From the NCBI RefSeq assembly GCF_021502675.1, contig NZ_JAKFHA010000009.1:124001-188000 (forward strand): a DNA stretch of 64,000 nt, in the 5' to 3' direction. The stretch is from Yinghuangia soli (lineage in GTDB: Bacteria > Actinomycetota > Actinomycetes > Streptomycetales > Streptomycetaceae). Below, in pieces: positions 29,948-42,363 of the stretch; positions within the stretch are counted from its first letter, which is position 1; each line of letters begins with the position of its first letter. Below the pieces are notes generated by a model that worked only from the letters and a program-made list of their open reading frames with translations, did not search any database and had not been told where the DNA came from. A program made the translations under genes and the position numbers.

Positions 29948-30697
29948 GTGTTCATCAGCGCGACCCTCGTCTGCGCCGTGGTCGGATTCGCTGCCGGCCT
30001 GGTGCTGCGGGTACCCATCGACAGATTGGTGACCACCGCCTCCGGGCGGGCGGCGGCCACCTGGCAACCGGAGCGCCCGGCCACGGCCGAGGGGCCGGCA
30101 CCCGTGCCGCGTCCCCCTGTGGTCCTTGCCGTACCGGGTTCCCCGGGCATGGCGGCACTCGGCGCCCTCACCGGCGGCGTGTTCGCCCTGCTGGCCTGGC
30201 GCCTCGGCCCCGGGCTCGATCTGCTGGCCTTCCTGCTGCTCGCGGCCGCGGGCGTGGTGCTGGCCATGGTCGACCTGCGGACCCTGCGCCTGCCCGACTC
30301 CGTCATCGGCGTGCTGCTGCTCGCCGGCCTGACGCTGCTGGGGATAGAGGCGCTGGCCCTCGACGACTTCGAGGCCTACGCCCGGGCTCTGCTGGGCGCG
30401 TTCGTGCTGGCCGCGTACCACTTCGCCCTCGCGGTCTTCCGCCGCGGCTCGCTGGGCTTGGGCGACGTGAAGCTGGCAGCCGTCCTGGGGTTGCATCTGA
30501 GCTGGCTGGGCTGGGACGTCCTGGCCGCAGGCGCGTTCCTGTCGTTCGCCGGCGCCGCCTCGGCCGCCATCGTGCTGCTCGCCACCAGACGCGCCCAGTG
30601 GGACACGGCCTTGCCGTTCGGCCCGTGGATGCTGGTCGGCGCCCTGGGCGCGGTGTTGTGCGGAGAGCAGTTGGTGGCCGCCTATGTCGGCTGGTGA
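29948..30697 (+). CDS. A24-family prepilin peptidase
   Basis: Aspartic membrane protease that trims type IV-like prepilins; 249 residues with about seven helices. Both catalytic Asp motifs are present: '[13 protein letters not shown]' near residue 109 and '[11 protein letters not shown]' near 175 (GxGD). The cysteine-rich N-terminal methyltransferase region of classic PilD is absent, as in other actinobacterial short forms. It starts at GTG 29948. No pilin or secretion-ATPase genes are in the window, so its substrate lies elsewhere. Confidence 0.9.
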   Translation: MFISATLVCAVVGFAAGLVLRVPIDRLVTTASGRAAATWQPERPATAEGPAPVPRPPVVLAVPGSPGMAALGALTGGVFALLAWRLGPGLDLLAFLLLAAAGVVLAMVDLRTLRLPDSVIGVLLLAGLTLLGIEALALDDFEAYARALLGAFVLAAYHFALAVFRRGSLGLGDVKLAAVLGLHLSWLGWDVLAAGAFLSFAGAASAAIVLLATRRAQWDTALPFGPWMLVGALGAVLCGEQLVAAYVGW

Positions 30698-30958
30698 CCC
30701 ACGAAGACGTGGCGGCGGGGGCGGGGGAGGGACCTCGGCGCCAATGGCCCCCACCAGGGCAGGAAGGGCCCGACGTGCGTTCGGGGAGACTGCGCCGGTC
30801 CGGCGCGGGAGTACGGCGGTCCCGGTGCGGCGGCACCGAGGTCCAGTACTCGGACGGGTGCGCGGTGCGCGTTCTCCGGCATGAAAGGATCGGGGCAGGC
30901 CATTCCCGCCGCCGAAGCGGGGTCCCGGCATCGGCCGGGCAGCACTGGAGGAACACCG

Positions 30959-34405
<3,447 letters not shown>

Positions 34406-34484
34406 TCAAGGCGCTTCGCCGCCCGGCCGGGCATCCGCGCAGTCCGGGGCATTGCTGCCCGGATGTCCGGCATGTGTACGCACA

Positions 34485-34514
34485 TTGACGCGGCATGCCG
34501 CGGACCCCTACCTT
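34485..34514 (+). promoter_or_regulatory. Likely sigma-HrdB promoter of the riboswitch-cbtBA unit
   Basis: TTGACG (34485-34490) and TACCTT (34509-34514) with 18-bp spacing lie directly before the riboswitch. Confidence 0.6.
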
Positions 34515-34683
34515 GCGAACGACATTGCGATGCTGTGGGGAAGCCGGTGGAAATCCGGCGCGGACGCGCCACTGTGATCGGTTCCGTCGAGCCCAGGCAC
34601 CTCAGGGCATCGCCGCGAGCCGTCAGTCAGACCCTCCACATCGTGCCGCCACCGAACGGGCGCGTGCCCCGAAGGAGGAACAC
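34515..34683 (+). promoter_or_regulatory. Cobalamin (B12) riboswitch and leader of cbtBA
   Basis: The B12-box core at 34537-34576 reads GGGGAAGCCGGTGG, AAATCCGGCGCGG, then CGCCACTGTGA, matching the conserved cobalamin aptamer. Further on, GAGCCCAGGCACCTC (34589-34604) fits the conserved second half. After the aptamer, ACCCTCC (34631-34637) can pair with the ribosome binding site AAGGAGGAA (34672-34680). This suggests translational shut-off of cbtB when adenosylcobalamin binds. The start of the aptamer is approximate. Confidence 0.93.
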
Positions 34684-34911
34684 ATGGCCACGGCTGCTGT
34701 CCCCACCTCTCCCGCTGCCTCTGCCGAACCTGTCCCGGTCCGCATACCGGTCCGCGAAGTGCTGCCCTGGGCGCTCTTCATGGGCGTGCTGGCCCTCTTC
34801 ATGATCTACTTCGTCGGTGCCGAGCAGGGCGCCACGGCGATGTTCTCCGGAACCGGGGTGCACGAGTTCGTGCACGACGGCCGGCACCTGCTCGCGTTCC
34901 CCTGCCACTGA
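34684..34911 (+). CDS. cbtB: CbtB cobalt-transporter subunit
   Basis: 75 residues; ATG behind AAGGAGGAA. A single membrane helix (about 25-45: VLPWALFMGVLALFMIYFVG) is followed by a short outside tail with several His residues ending 'VHEFVHDGRHLLAFPCH', the metal-site signature of CbtB. CbtB and CbtA form a predicted cobalt uptake system that is classically under B12 riboswitch control, as here. Too short to be recognised without its neighbours, but with riboswitch and cbtA the call is firm. Confidence 0.93.
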   Translation: MATAAVPTSPAASAEPVPVRIPVREVLPWALFMGVLALFMIYFVGAEQGATAMFSGTGVHEFVHDGRHLLAFPCH

Positions 34912-34928
34912 GGCCGGGGGCACGACTG

Positions 34929-35681
34929 ATGATGCGCAAACTGCTGGTCCGCGGCATGCTCACGGGCATCGCGGCCGGTCTTCTGGCCTGGGTCTTCGCC
35001 TACGTGTTCGGCGAACCCGAGGTCCGCAACGCCATCTCCTTCGAGGAGGCGAACTCCGCGCCCGAGCCCATGCCGGACCACGGCGGGCACGGCGGGCACG
35101 AAGAAGAAGAGGTCGTCAGCCGGGACGTGCAGAGCACGCTCGGGCTGCTGACCGGTGTCGGGGTCTACGGAATCGCGGTCGGCGGGCTCTTCGCCCTGGC
35201 GTTCGCGTTCACGTACGGGCGGCTCGGGGCGGTCCGGGCCCGGGCCACCGCGGGCATCCTGGCCGCGGTCGGCTACGTGGCCGTGATCCTGGTCCCGTTC
35301 ATCAAGTACCCGGCGCAACCGCCTGCGGTCGGTGCTCCCGACACCATCGGGAAGCGCACCGCGCTGTACTTCGGGTTCATCGCGATCAGCATCGGGCTGG
35401 CCATCGTCGCGGCATACGCCGCACGGCAGTTGGCCCCGCGGCTCGGGGGCGCCAATGCGATCCTGGCGGCGATCGGCGGCTACATCGTCGCCGCCGCGCT
35501 GATCGCCGTCGCGCTCCCGTCGCCGGAGTCGGTGCCGGAGGGCTTCGACGGCACCGTGCTGTGGCGGTTCCGGATCGCGGCACTCGGCGTCCAGGCGGTC
35601 ATCTGGGCGACGTTCGGCATCCTCTTCGGCGTGCTCGCCAAGAAGGTGGTGGAGCGGCCCCAAGTCGCCTTGGCGGCCTGA
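34929..35681 (+). CDS. cbtA: CbtA cobalt-transporter subunit
   Basis: Integral membrane protein of 250 residues with about six helices. It starts with ATG at 34929, 17 bp after cbtB (a second ATG follows directly). Between the first two helices lies a His-rich loop (PDHGGHGGHEEEE) suited to metal binding. Further features of the family are 'LLTGVGVYGIAVGGLFALAFAFTYGRLG' and 'VPFIKYPAQPPAVGAPDTIGKRT'. With CbtB it is predicted to import Co2+ for cobalamin synthesis; no cobalamin synthesis gene is in the window. Confidence 0.94.
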   Translation: MMRKLLVRGMLTGIAAGLLAWVFAYVFGEPEVRNAISFEEANSAPEPMPDHGGHGGHEEEEVVSRDVQSTLGLLTGVGVYGIAVGGLFALAFAFTYGRLGAVRARATAGILAAVGYVAVILVPFIKYPAQPPAVGAPDTIGKRTALYFGFIAISIGLAIVAAYAARQLAPRLGGANAILAAIGGYIVAAALIAVALPSPESVPEGFDGTVLWRFRIAALGVQAVIWATFGILFGVLAKKVVERPQVALAA

Positions 35682-35687
35682 CCGCAG

Positions 35688-35736
35688 GACGCCCCGGGCG
35701 ACCGGACGCCCAGGCGCTTTATCCGCGGGGCGTCCG
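35688..35736. terminator. Terminator between convergent cbtA and protease-hydrolase genes
   Basis: GGACGCCCCG (35688-35697) pairs with CGGGGCGTCC (35727-35736); an inner GGGCG/CGCCC hairpin lies within the loop. It sits in the 81-bp gap of two converging genes and could act on both strands. Confidence 0.65.
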
Positions 35737-35762
35737 GGACCGCAACGTCTGCCGAACCCGCC

Positions 35763-38078
35763 CTACCTGCGGGCCAGTTCCAAGCGCGAGGCGATCGCGC
35801 CCGCGACCTCGGGCCGCGCCAGATACTCGTCGAAGTCGTGCGCCCGGTCGCGCGGATTGTCCACCGACGACTCCGCGGTCAGACCGGACCAGCGCCCGGC
35901 CAGCGGGCAGCCGATGGCCACGCCGTCGCCCGGCGCCCATGCGTTGAACCACCACGGCACCCGCTGCGGGCAGTGCGGCCCGCGGGTCAGCAGCCGGTCG
36001 TACACCGTGTCCATGCCCAGCGGTGCCCCGAGCGTCACCAGGGCCGACACCGCCGGTCCGTCCGCGGGGACGGCCAGCAGGTCCATCGCGACCAGCGTGC
36101 CCAGACTGTGCGCGACCAGCACGATGCCGCCGCTCGACGGCACGGTCTCGCGGACGCACGCCAGCACTTCGTCGCGCACCCGGCGGTCGTCCAGATACCG
36201 CGCGACGTCCCGGAACGCCCCCGCGATCACCAGCCGGTCCACCCCCGAGTGCCGGGCCAGCCAGTCCAGCGGACGCCGAGCGACCCGCACCACGCCGCCC
36301 AGCCCGAACCGCTCGTCGGTGTGCACGGCATCGCTCTCGTCCGGCATGCCCGCCGCGTCCGCGGCCTGGAAGAGCAGCCGCGTGTACAGCTCCCGGGCAC
36401 TGCCGGACTCCGGTGCGGCCGCCGCCGCGGGGTCGTCGGCGACCGAGTCGAAGCTCGTCGCCGACACCGACTCATGCGCGTCCAGGACTGCGGCGAGGCG
36501 GTCCCCGTAGTACGGGAAGTAGATGTCGGCAGGGTCCAGCGTCGCGTAGCCGAGCCGGGCCAGACCGCTGTTGAGCCCGTCGGTCCACTGCCGCCGCAGC
36601 GACTCCGGATGCCGCCCCTGCTGGCTGCGCCCGTGCAGGAACACCAACTGCCGGGCGGCCCCGAACGCTTCAGGACGGCCCGCGACCCCGGTCAGGATCG
36701 CCGACTCGGCCGCCCGCGGCAGCGGCACCGCCACGGCGGCCGGAGGGGAACCCGGCACCACACCCGCACTCGCGGTGGAAGCCGCGGCCGGGACCACGCC
36801 CGGGACCGCACCCGCACCCGCGATCGAAGCCGCGGCCGGGTCCGAAGCCGCGGTCGTCCCCTTCCCGCTTGCATCGTCCGCACCCGGCACCACCGTCGCC
36901 GGAGGCGTGAGGGGCTGCGGTACGAGCGCCTGGGGCACGAGGGCTTGGGGTAGGACGGCCGGCGCGCCCGGGGTCAGCGCAGCGGCTGCCGCCGACGCTG
37001 TCGTCGGACCCGCCGCGGCCGGCGCGGGCGCGCCGATGCCCGGACCGATCTCGGCCAGCACCGGGTGCAGTTCGGCCGGCGTGTGGGCGGCGAGATGCCG
37101 AAGAACCGAGCTGATCCGGGCGCCTTCGTTGGCCACCCAGGCCACCGCCGCATCCCCCTGCGCCGACGTCCACGGCTTCCCGTCGAGATTGAGCACGCGG
37201 CCCTGCTCGTCGGTCTTCGGCACGCCGCGGTGGTGCAGCGCGACCACTTCCCACTGGTCGTTGAACACCGGCGACCCGGAGTTCCCCGGTTCGGTGTCGG
37301 TGGCGTAGTGCAGGAAGTCGTCCAGCCGCACCACGAGTTCATTGCTGCGGATGGCGATCTCCTTCGGCCGCCCCGACGGGTGGCCGATGATGTTGACCGG
37401 GTCGCCGACCACGATCTTGCCTTCGGCCGGGTCGAGCCGGTTCCACCCGAACACCTCGCCCGCATGCCGCCCGTCCAAGCCGGGGGCGAGCGCCACGAGC
37501 GCGTAGTCGAGGCCCTTGTCATTGGCGAAGAAGACCTCGGGCGCCGTCTTGTACGGGACCCCGGTCTTGGGCATGTCGTCCAGCCCCGCCTCGGCGTCGA
37601 ACTCCGCGAACGCGTCCTGGGCCGTGGCGAAGTCGCGGAAGACATGGTGATTGGTCAGCAGCAGCCGCGGCCCCACCATGAAGCCCGTCGCGCACGCCTG
37701 CGGACGCCCGTTCACCTTCAGCCAGATGCGCGCCACCGTGGCGGCCACCCGCACGCCGCGCGGCAGGAATGCCACGGACTGCATGTCGTTCGCATCGCCG
37801 ATGATGCGCTCGTCGGCTTCGACCGGGTCGACGCCCGGCTCCATCGCGACCAGGACCTCGCCGGGCACCGCCCCCGACTGCAGCAGCCGCTGCGCCCGCC
37901 GCGCGAGGCGCTCCGGGGCATCCGGGAAGCGCTTGCCTTCCTCCCGCTGCCGCCGGAACTCCTCGACCTGGCCTTGCACTTCCCGGCCGCGCTCGGCCGC
38001 CGCGGCCAACTGCTCGACCATGAGCTCGTACCGATCGGGGTCGGGCGTTCCGCCGGCCCCGGGCTCGCCGATGATCAT
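35763..38078 (-). CDS. Trypsin-like serine protease fused to an alpha/beta hydrolase
   Basis: 771 residues from ATG 38078. Residues 1-95 are helical and basic (QVEEFRRQREEGKRFPDAPERLARRAQRLL). The protease domain (about 95-330) has an intact triad: His145 in LTNHHVF, Asp191 in GLDYALVAL and Ser267 in PGNSGSPVF, as in V8/trypsin-like enzymes. A 150-residue Ala/Pro/Val linker follows, with short repeats (QALVPQALVPQPL; AGAVPGVVPAA). The second enzyme starts near 500: 'LVFLHGRSQQG', 'YFPYYGDRL' and the nucleophile elbow 'VLVAHSLGTLVAMDLL', ending 'WFNAWAPGDGVAIG'. No signal peptide or membrane helix, so a cytoplasmic role is likely. The only same-strand partner is the HEAT-repeat gene 173 bp upstream. 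Both substrates are unknown. This fusion is not a standard housekeeping architecture. Confidence 0.88.
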   Translation of the reverse strand: MIIGEPGAGGTPDPDRYELMVEQLAAAAERGREVQGQVEEFRRQREEGKRFPDAPERLARRAQRLLQSGAVPGEVLVAMEPGVDPVEADERIIGDANDMQSVAFLPRGVRVAATVARIWLKVNGRPQACATGFMVGPRLLLTNHHVFRDFATAQDAFAEFDAEAGLDDMPKTGVPYKTAPEVFFANDKGLDYALVALAPGLDGRHAGEVFGWNRLDPAEGKIVVGDPVNIIGHPSGRPKEIAIRSNELVVRLDDFLHYATDTEPGNSGSPVFNDQWEVVALHHRGVPKTDEQGRVLNLDGKPWTSAQGDAAVAWVANEGARISSVLRHLAAHTPAELHPVLAEIGPGIGAPAPAAAGPTTASAAAAALTPGAPAVLPQALVPQALVPQPLTPPATVVPGADDASGKGTTAASDPAAASIAGAGAVPGVVPAAASTASAGVVPGSPPAAVAVPLPRAAESAILTGVAGRPEAFGAARQLVFLHGRSQQGRHPESLRRQWTDGLNSGLARLGYATLDPADIYFPYYGDRLAAVLDAHESVSATSFDSVADDPAAAAAPESGSARELYTRLLFQAADAAGMPDESDAVHTDERFGLGGVVRVARRPLDWLARHSGVDRLVIAGAFRDVARYLDDRRVRDEVLACVRETVPSSGGIVLVAHSLGTLVAMDLLAVPADGPAVSALVTLGAPLGMDTVYDRLLTRGPHCPQRVPWWFNAWAPGDGVAIGCPLAGRWSGLTAESSVDNPRDRAHDFDEYLARPEVAGAIASRLELARR

Positions 38079-38251
38079 CGTGCGCACACCCCCCGGTGTG
38101 TGGGCTCCCCACCCCTGGAGACCCCGTCGATGTGGCGGAGCCCGGCACGTTCCCGCGCACCGCGGCCCCTTCCGAAAATCGTAGGGCCGCACGGTCTCCG
38201 CCACACCGGATCGGCGCGCCTTGCCACGCCGAGTCACCCGAACGGACGTAC

Positions 38252-39793
38252 TCAGGCCGACTTTTCGAGTCGACTCAGCAGCCGCTCCCGGGTCCGGTCC
38301 GACAGGCTGCCGCCGATACCCGCTGCCAGTCCCATGAGTTCGGTGCGCTCCCCGGGGGTGCAGGAGAGGTCCCCGTCCGGCCGCAGGCGGACGCGCGCAC
38401 TCCAGTGGAATGGCTGGTCCGCCCAGGCCTGCAGGGCGGCCAGCGCCTGCGCGGCGAGTTTCGGGTCCGGACCGCCGGCGGCGACCAGCGCGGCCTTCAG
38501 GCGCGGAACGCCGCCTTTCGCGCGCAGCAACCGGAACGCGCCGACCCGACGGACCCGGCGCCCATCGGCCAACGCCGGCCACAGGGCCTCCTCCGGGACA
38601 CCGTCGATCCGTCGCAGCAGCACGGCGGTCGCACCCCGCACCACCGCGGCGGAAGAGTCGGCGAACAACGCCAGCGCGGCATCCGTCGGCACCGCGTCCA
38701 ACTGCCCGAGCGCCTGCAGCGCCCGCAAACGGCCGTCCGGTTCCGGATGGGCCAGCCAGCGGCCGGCCAGCGCCGCGTCGGTCGGGCCGCCCGTCTCGCC
38801 CAGCCCCGACAGCGCCCCGGGGGCGGGCGCCTCGGGACCGGACACGGCCGCCCGGTAGTGCGCGAGCGCGTCGACGCCGTGCCGACGGGCGATGTCGCGC
38901 GCGCTGGCCCGGATCACCGCCGAGACGTCGTCGAGCGCGCCGAGCGCCCGGCCCGGGTCCCCGGCCCGCGCCGCCGCGACGATCCCGACCGCGCGCACAC
39001 TCGCGTGGCTCGCCATGGCGAGCCGGGCCAGCAAATCGCCGCGCCCGGTCCACAGCGCCTCGCGTGCCGCGGTCTCGGCCGCCGCGGGCCGCAGGCGCGG
39101 ATCGCCGTCGCCCTCGGCCACCCGGACCAGTTCGTCGAGCGCGGTGCCCGGCCAGGTCCCGGCCCGGAAAGCCGCCCGGCGCAGCGCCGGGATCGGTGAT
39201 GCGCGCAACTCGCCCAGGACCTCGCGCGGCCCGGCGGCGATCGCCGCGTCCACTTGGAGCCGGGCGGTGCGGGCCCGCTTCCGGTCCGGGACGGAGAAGA
39301 CCAGCTCGGCAGCCGGCCGCAGGTGCGCCGCGGGGTTCTCCAGCAGCCGGTCCACGAGGGCGAGCAGCGCGATCTCGCGGACCGGCCGCACCCAGTCGGT
39401 GGTGCGCAGCGTGATGTAGGGCGTCCACACGCCTTCGGACCTTTGTGTCATCCGCCGCAGCGCGCTCTCCCGGAGGCGGCCGTCCGGATGCATGACCGCC
39501 AGGACGACGGCGATCGGCCCTGGTTCGCGCACGGCGATGCGGCGCCGGATCTGCTCGTGCCAGCAGGCCGGTCCGCCGGCGGGCGGCGGTGTCTGCGCGT
39601 CGGGCCAGGGCACCGTCTGCCAGGGGAGATACCGGTCCTGGCACCAGGCCTGATGGCGTACGGCCTGGTCCAGGCGCACCACAGCGCGCGGCTGCCGGGC
39701 CAGCGCGGCGACCGCGTCGTGGGCGAGGACGAGGTCGTCTGCGACGTCGGCGGCGAGCAGTAGCTCGACGAGCCGCGGAGCGGCGTCCGACAC
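38252..39793 (-). CDS. HEAT-repeat protein upstream of the protease-hydrolase fusion
   Basis: 513 residues; GTG at 39793 with only a weak ribosome binding site. The C-terminal 330 residues are HEAT-like repeats ('ASHASVRAVGIVAAARAGDPGRALGALDDVSAVIRASARDIARRHG', 'HPEPDGRLRALQALGQLDAVPTDAALALFADSSAAVVRGATAVLLR'). The N-terminal part has helix pairs with 'PYITLRTTDWVRPVREIALLALVDRLLEN'. No catalytic motif, signal or membrane helix is seen. Such solenoids bind other proteins. With the protease-hydrolase gene on the same strand 173 bp downstream, a sensor-plus-effector pair is a possible reading, but this is inference. The start is less certain than the family call. Confidence 0.85.
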   Translation of the reverse strand: MSDAAPRLVELLLAADVADDLVLAHDAVAALARQPRAVVRLDQAVRHQAWCQDRYLPWQTVPWPDAQTPPPAGGPACWHEQIRRRIAVREPGPIAVVLAVMHPDGRLRESALRRMTQRSEGVWTPYITLRTTDWVRPVREIALLALVDRLLENPAAHLRPAAELVFSVPDRKRARTARLQVDAAIAAGPREVLGELRASPIPALRRAAFRAGTWPGTALDELVRVAEGDGDPRLRPAAAETAAREALWTGRGDLLARLAMASHASVRAVGIVAAARAGDPGRALGALDDVSAVIRASARDIARRHGVDALAHYRAAVSGPEAPAPGALSGLGETGGPTDAALAGRWLAHPEPDGRLRALQALGQLDAVPTDAALALFADSSAAVVRGATAVLLRRIDGVPEEALWPALADGRRVRRVGAFRLLRAKGGVPRLKAALVAAGGPDPKLAAQALAALQAWADQPFHWSARVRLRPDGDLSCTPGERTELMGLAAGIGGSLSDRTRERLLSRLEKSA

Positions 39794-39942
39794 GCCCGGG
39801 GGGCGCCGTCCGGCGGTGCCCTCGGGTGGCCGCGCGGGCGACCCGACGGGCCGGGCGGTGCCGTCCTCCGCCGGTGGCCCGAGCCCGCGAGCGGGGCCGC
39901 GCCTGACGGGCCGAGGGCCGGGTGCGGGGTTACGCTGAGCGC

Positions 39943-41058
39943 ATGCCCGAGGCCCACGCCGTACGCCGAGATCGGCTGCGCGCCCGTGTTGCTGCGACCG
40001 GCGCCGATGCCGCTCTGATCACCAATCCGGTCAACGTGCGCTATCTGACCGGCTTCACCGGTTCGAACGGCGCTCTCCTCATCCATGCCGCGGTCCCGGA
40101 GGGCGCCGAAGGTGCGTCCGGCGCGGTGCTGGCGACCGACGGCCGCTATATGACGCAGGCCGCCGAGCAGGCGCCCGACGTCGAGCTGGTCGACGAGCGG
40201 CTGTGCGCGCCCGGCCTCGCCAAGCGCGCGGCCGCGTCCGGGGTGCGGCGGCTGGCGGTCGAGGAGCACGCGGTCACCGTCGAGATGTACCGGACGCTCG
40301 GCGAGGCGGCCGAGGGCGTGGACCGGGTGGCGCTCGGCCGGGCGGTCGAGGAGCTGCGGCGGATCAAGGACCCGGACGAGATCGCCACGCTGCGCATCGC
40401 ATGCGAGATCGGCGACCAGGCGATCGCCGAGATGATCGAGTCGATCCTGGTCGGGCGCACCGAGCGGCACATCGCGCTGGAGCTGGAGCGGCGGATGGCG
40501 GACCACGGGGCCGACTCGCCCGCGTTCCCGACCATCGTGGCGTCCGGTCCGCATTCGGCGATCCCGCACCACAGCCCGGGGGACCGGCGGGTCGAGGACG
40601 GCGACTTCCTGAAGATCGACTTCGGTGCCTGCTACCGCGGCTACCACGCGGACATGACGCGGACCTTCGTGATCGGCAACGAGCCGGCCGGGTGGCAGGT
40701 CGAGGTCTACGACGTCGTCTTCGCGGCGCAGAAGGCGGGCCGCGAGGCGCTCGCGCCCGGCGTGGAGACGTCCGCGGTGCACGGTGCGGCGAAGGCCGTG
40801 ATCGATGCGGCCGGCTACGGGGAGTACTTTCCGCACGGCCTCGGGCACGGCGTCGGCCTGGAGATCCACGAGGACCCGCGCATGGGTCCGACGACGGACG
40901 GTAAGCTGGACGCTTGCATGCCGGTCACCGTCGAGCCGGGGATCTATCTCCCGGGGCGCGGCGGTGTCCGCATCGAAGACACTCTCGTGGTCCGTCCGCC
41001 CGAGGACGGCGGGCCCGAGCTACTTACCATCACGACCAAGGAGCTGCTGGTCCTGTAG
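39943..41058 (+). CDS. M24 metallopeptidase (Xaa-Pro aminopeptidase/PepQ-like)
   Basis: Removes N-terminal residues next to proline or cleaves Xaa-Pro dipeptides; 371 residues. I prefer the ATG at 39943 ([13 protein letters not shown]) over a GTG 21 bp upstream. The creatinase-like N-domain (1-130, '[17 protein letters not shown]') precedes the pita-bread domain with all metal ligands: KIDFGA and HADMTRTF (Asp), [13 protein letters not shown] (His), [10 protein letters not shown] (Glu) and VRIEDT (Glu). It heads pepP-efp-nusB, the gene order known from Streptomyces. Exact specificity not resolvable. Confidence 0.94.
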   Translation: MPEAHAVRRDRLRARVAATGADAALITNPVNVRYLTGFTGSNGALLIHAAVPEGAEGASGAVLATDGRYMTQAAEQAPDVELVDERLCAPGLAKRAAASGVRRLAVEEHAVTVEMYRTLGEAAEGVDRVALGRAVEELRRIKDPDEIATLRIACEIGDQAIAEMIESILVGRTERHIALELERRMADHGADSPAFPTIVASGPHSAIPHHSPGDRRVEDGDFLKIDFGACYRGYHADMTRTFVIGNEPAGWQVEVYDVVFAAQKAGREALAPGVETSAVHGAAKAVIDAAGYGEYFPHGLGHGVGLEIHEDPRMGPTTDGKLDACMPVTVEPGIYLPGRGGVRIEDTLVVRPPEDGGPELLTITTKELLVL

Positions 41059-41126
41059 TGCGCCAGGCCGCACACCCGACAGGCGCCGGCACCCCGGTCC
41101 GAAGCAACGCAGGAGATCCCGCACCC

Positions 41127-41693
41127 GTGGCCACGACCAACGACCTGAAGAACGGCATGGTGCTCAAGCTCGACGGTGGACAGCTCTGGTCCGTTGTGGA
41201 GTTCCAGCACGTCAAGCCGGGCAAGGGCCCCGCCTTCGTCCGCACCAAGCTCAAGAACGTGCTGTCCGGCAAGACCGTCGACAAGACGTTCAACGCGGGC
41301 ATCAAGGTCGAGACGGCCAGCGTGGACCGGCGCGGCATGCAGTTCTCGTACAAGGACGGCGCCGACTTCGTGTTCATGGACACGGAGACCTTCGACCAGC
41401 TCCCGGTCAGCCCCGCGGTCGTCGGCGACGCCGCCAACTACCTGCTCGAGGGCTTCGAGGCCACCGTCGCGATGTACGAGGGCGCGGCGCTGTACGTCGA
41501 GCTCCCGGCGTCCGTCGAGCTGGTCATCGAGTACACCGAGCCGGGTGTGCAGGGCGACCGCTCCACCGGCGGCACCAAGCCGGCCAAGCTGGAGACCGGC
41601 TACGAGATCGCCGTCCCGCTGTTCATCACGACCGGCGAGAAGGTCAAGGTCGACACCCGTTCCGGTGACTACCTGGGCCGTGTGAACAGCTAG
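41127..41693 (+). CDS. efp: Translation elongation factor P
   Basis: Relieves ribosome stalling at polyproline; 188 residues. The GTG at 41127 follows AGGAGATCCCGCACCC. Domain I carries the tip loop '[17 protein letters not shown]', with Lys33 at the position that is post-translationally modified in Escherichia coli. No modification enzyme genes lie in the window. Domains II/III are complete through '[18 protein letters not shown]'. The stop overlaps the nusB start (TAGTG). Confidence 0.98.
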   Translation: MATTNDLKNGMVLKLDGGQLWSVVEFQHVKPGKGPAFVRTKLKNVLSGKTVDKTFNAGIKVETASVDRRGMQFSYKDGADFVFMDTETFDQLPVSPAVVGDAANYLLEGFEATVAMYEGAALYVELPASVELVIEYTEPGVQGDRSTGGTKPAKLETGYEIAVPLFITTGEKVKVDTRSGDYLGRVNS

Positions 41694-42124
41694 TGGCCGG
41701 TGCCCGTACCAAGACCCGCCGCCGTGCGCTGCAGATCCTCTTCGAGGCGGACCAGCGCGGCGGCGATCCGGTGACGGTGCTCGCCGACTGGGTCGGCCGT
41801 GCGCGCGGCGGCGATGCGGACACCCCGCCGATCGCCGAGTACACGATGACGCTGGTCGAGGGCGTGCAGGCGCACCGCGGCCGGATCGACGACCTGATCT
41901 CGACGTACTCGGTCGGCTGGACCATGGACCGCATGCCGACCGTGGACCGCAACGTCCTGCGGCTCGGCGTGTACGAGCTGCTGTGGCAGGACGACGTGCC
42001 GGACGCCGTGGTCATCGACGAGGCCGTCGAGCTGGCCAAGGAGTTCTCCACCGACGACTCGCCGCAGTTCGTCAACGGCCTGCTGGCCCGGTTGAAGGAC
42101 CTGAAGCCGACGCTGCAGCGCTGA
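41693..42124 (+). CDS. nusB: Transcription antitermination factor NusB
   Basis: Part of the antitermination complex on rRNA operons (with NusE/S10, NusA and NusG); 143 residues. Starts at the GTG overlapping the efp stop. N-terminal 'KTRRRALQILFEADQRG' and C-terminal 'VDRNVLRLGVYELLWQDDVPDAVVIDEAVELAKEFSTDDSPQFVNGLL' match the family. In Streptomyces bldD is expected next; here about 16 kb of other genes lie in between. Confidence 0.98.
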   Translation: MAGARTKTRRRALQILFEADQRGGDPVTVLADWVGRARGGDADTPPIAEYTMTLVEGVQAHRGRIDDLISTYSVGWTMDRMPTVDRNVLRLGVYELLWQDDVPDAVVIDEAVELAKEFSTDDSPQFVNGLLARLKDLKPTLQR

Positions 42125-42173
42125 CCCCGCGGCCGCCCCGCAGACGGCGGGAAGCGGCGGCCGGGAACGTCTT

Positions 42174-42212
42174 CGAGGGCGCCCGCGGAGCATTGCTCTG
42201 CGGGCGCCCTCG
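42174..42212 (+). terminator. Hairpin terminator after nusB
   Basis: An 18-bp stem (42174-42191 and 42195-42212, one G-T pair) with loop ATT, followed by TGTTTCCCC, ends the pepP-efp-nusB operon. Confidence 0.88.
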
Positions 42213-42307
42213 TGTTTCCCCGGGGCTGCGTCCCGGCGGGTGAATATGAACAATCATCAGCAAATCGCTGCGAAGCGGGAGTTGGCCGCGCGGAGCCGGA
42301 CAAGGCA

Positions 42308-42323
42308 ATTGGTCTGGACCAGT
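42308..42323. promoter_or_regulatory. DasR-like operator (dre) upstream of the sugar transporter gene
   Basis: ATTGGTCTGGACCAGT matches the Streptomyces DasR-site consensus ACTGGTCTAGACCAGT at 14 of 16 positions and lies 41 bp upstream of the transporter start. GntR/HutC-type regulators such as DasR repress from such sites and release on glucosamine-6-phosphate. Confidence 0.65.
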
Positions 42324-42363
42324 CGCGAAACCCTGGTGGCAAGGCCCGCCAGGCCCTACGTTC

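Noticed and set aside
38079-39644. N-terminal extension of the protease-hydrolase frame over the HEAT gene
   Set aside because: The extension overlaps the HEAT-repeat gene in another frame and is Arg/Gly/Ala noise; the conserved start is the ATG at 38078.
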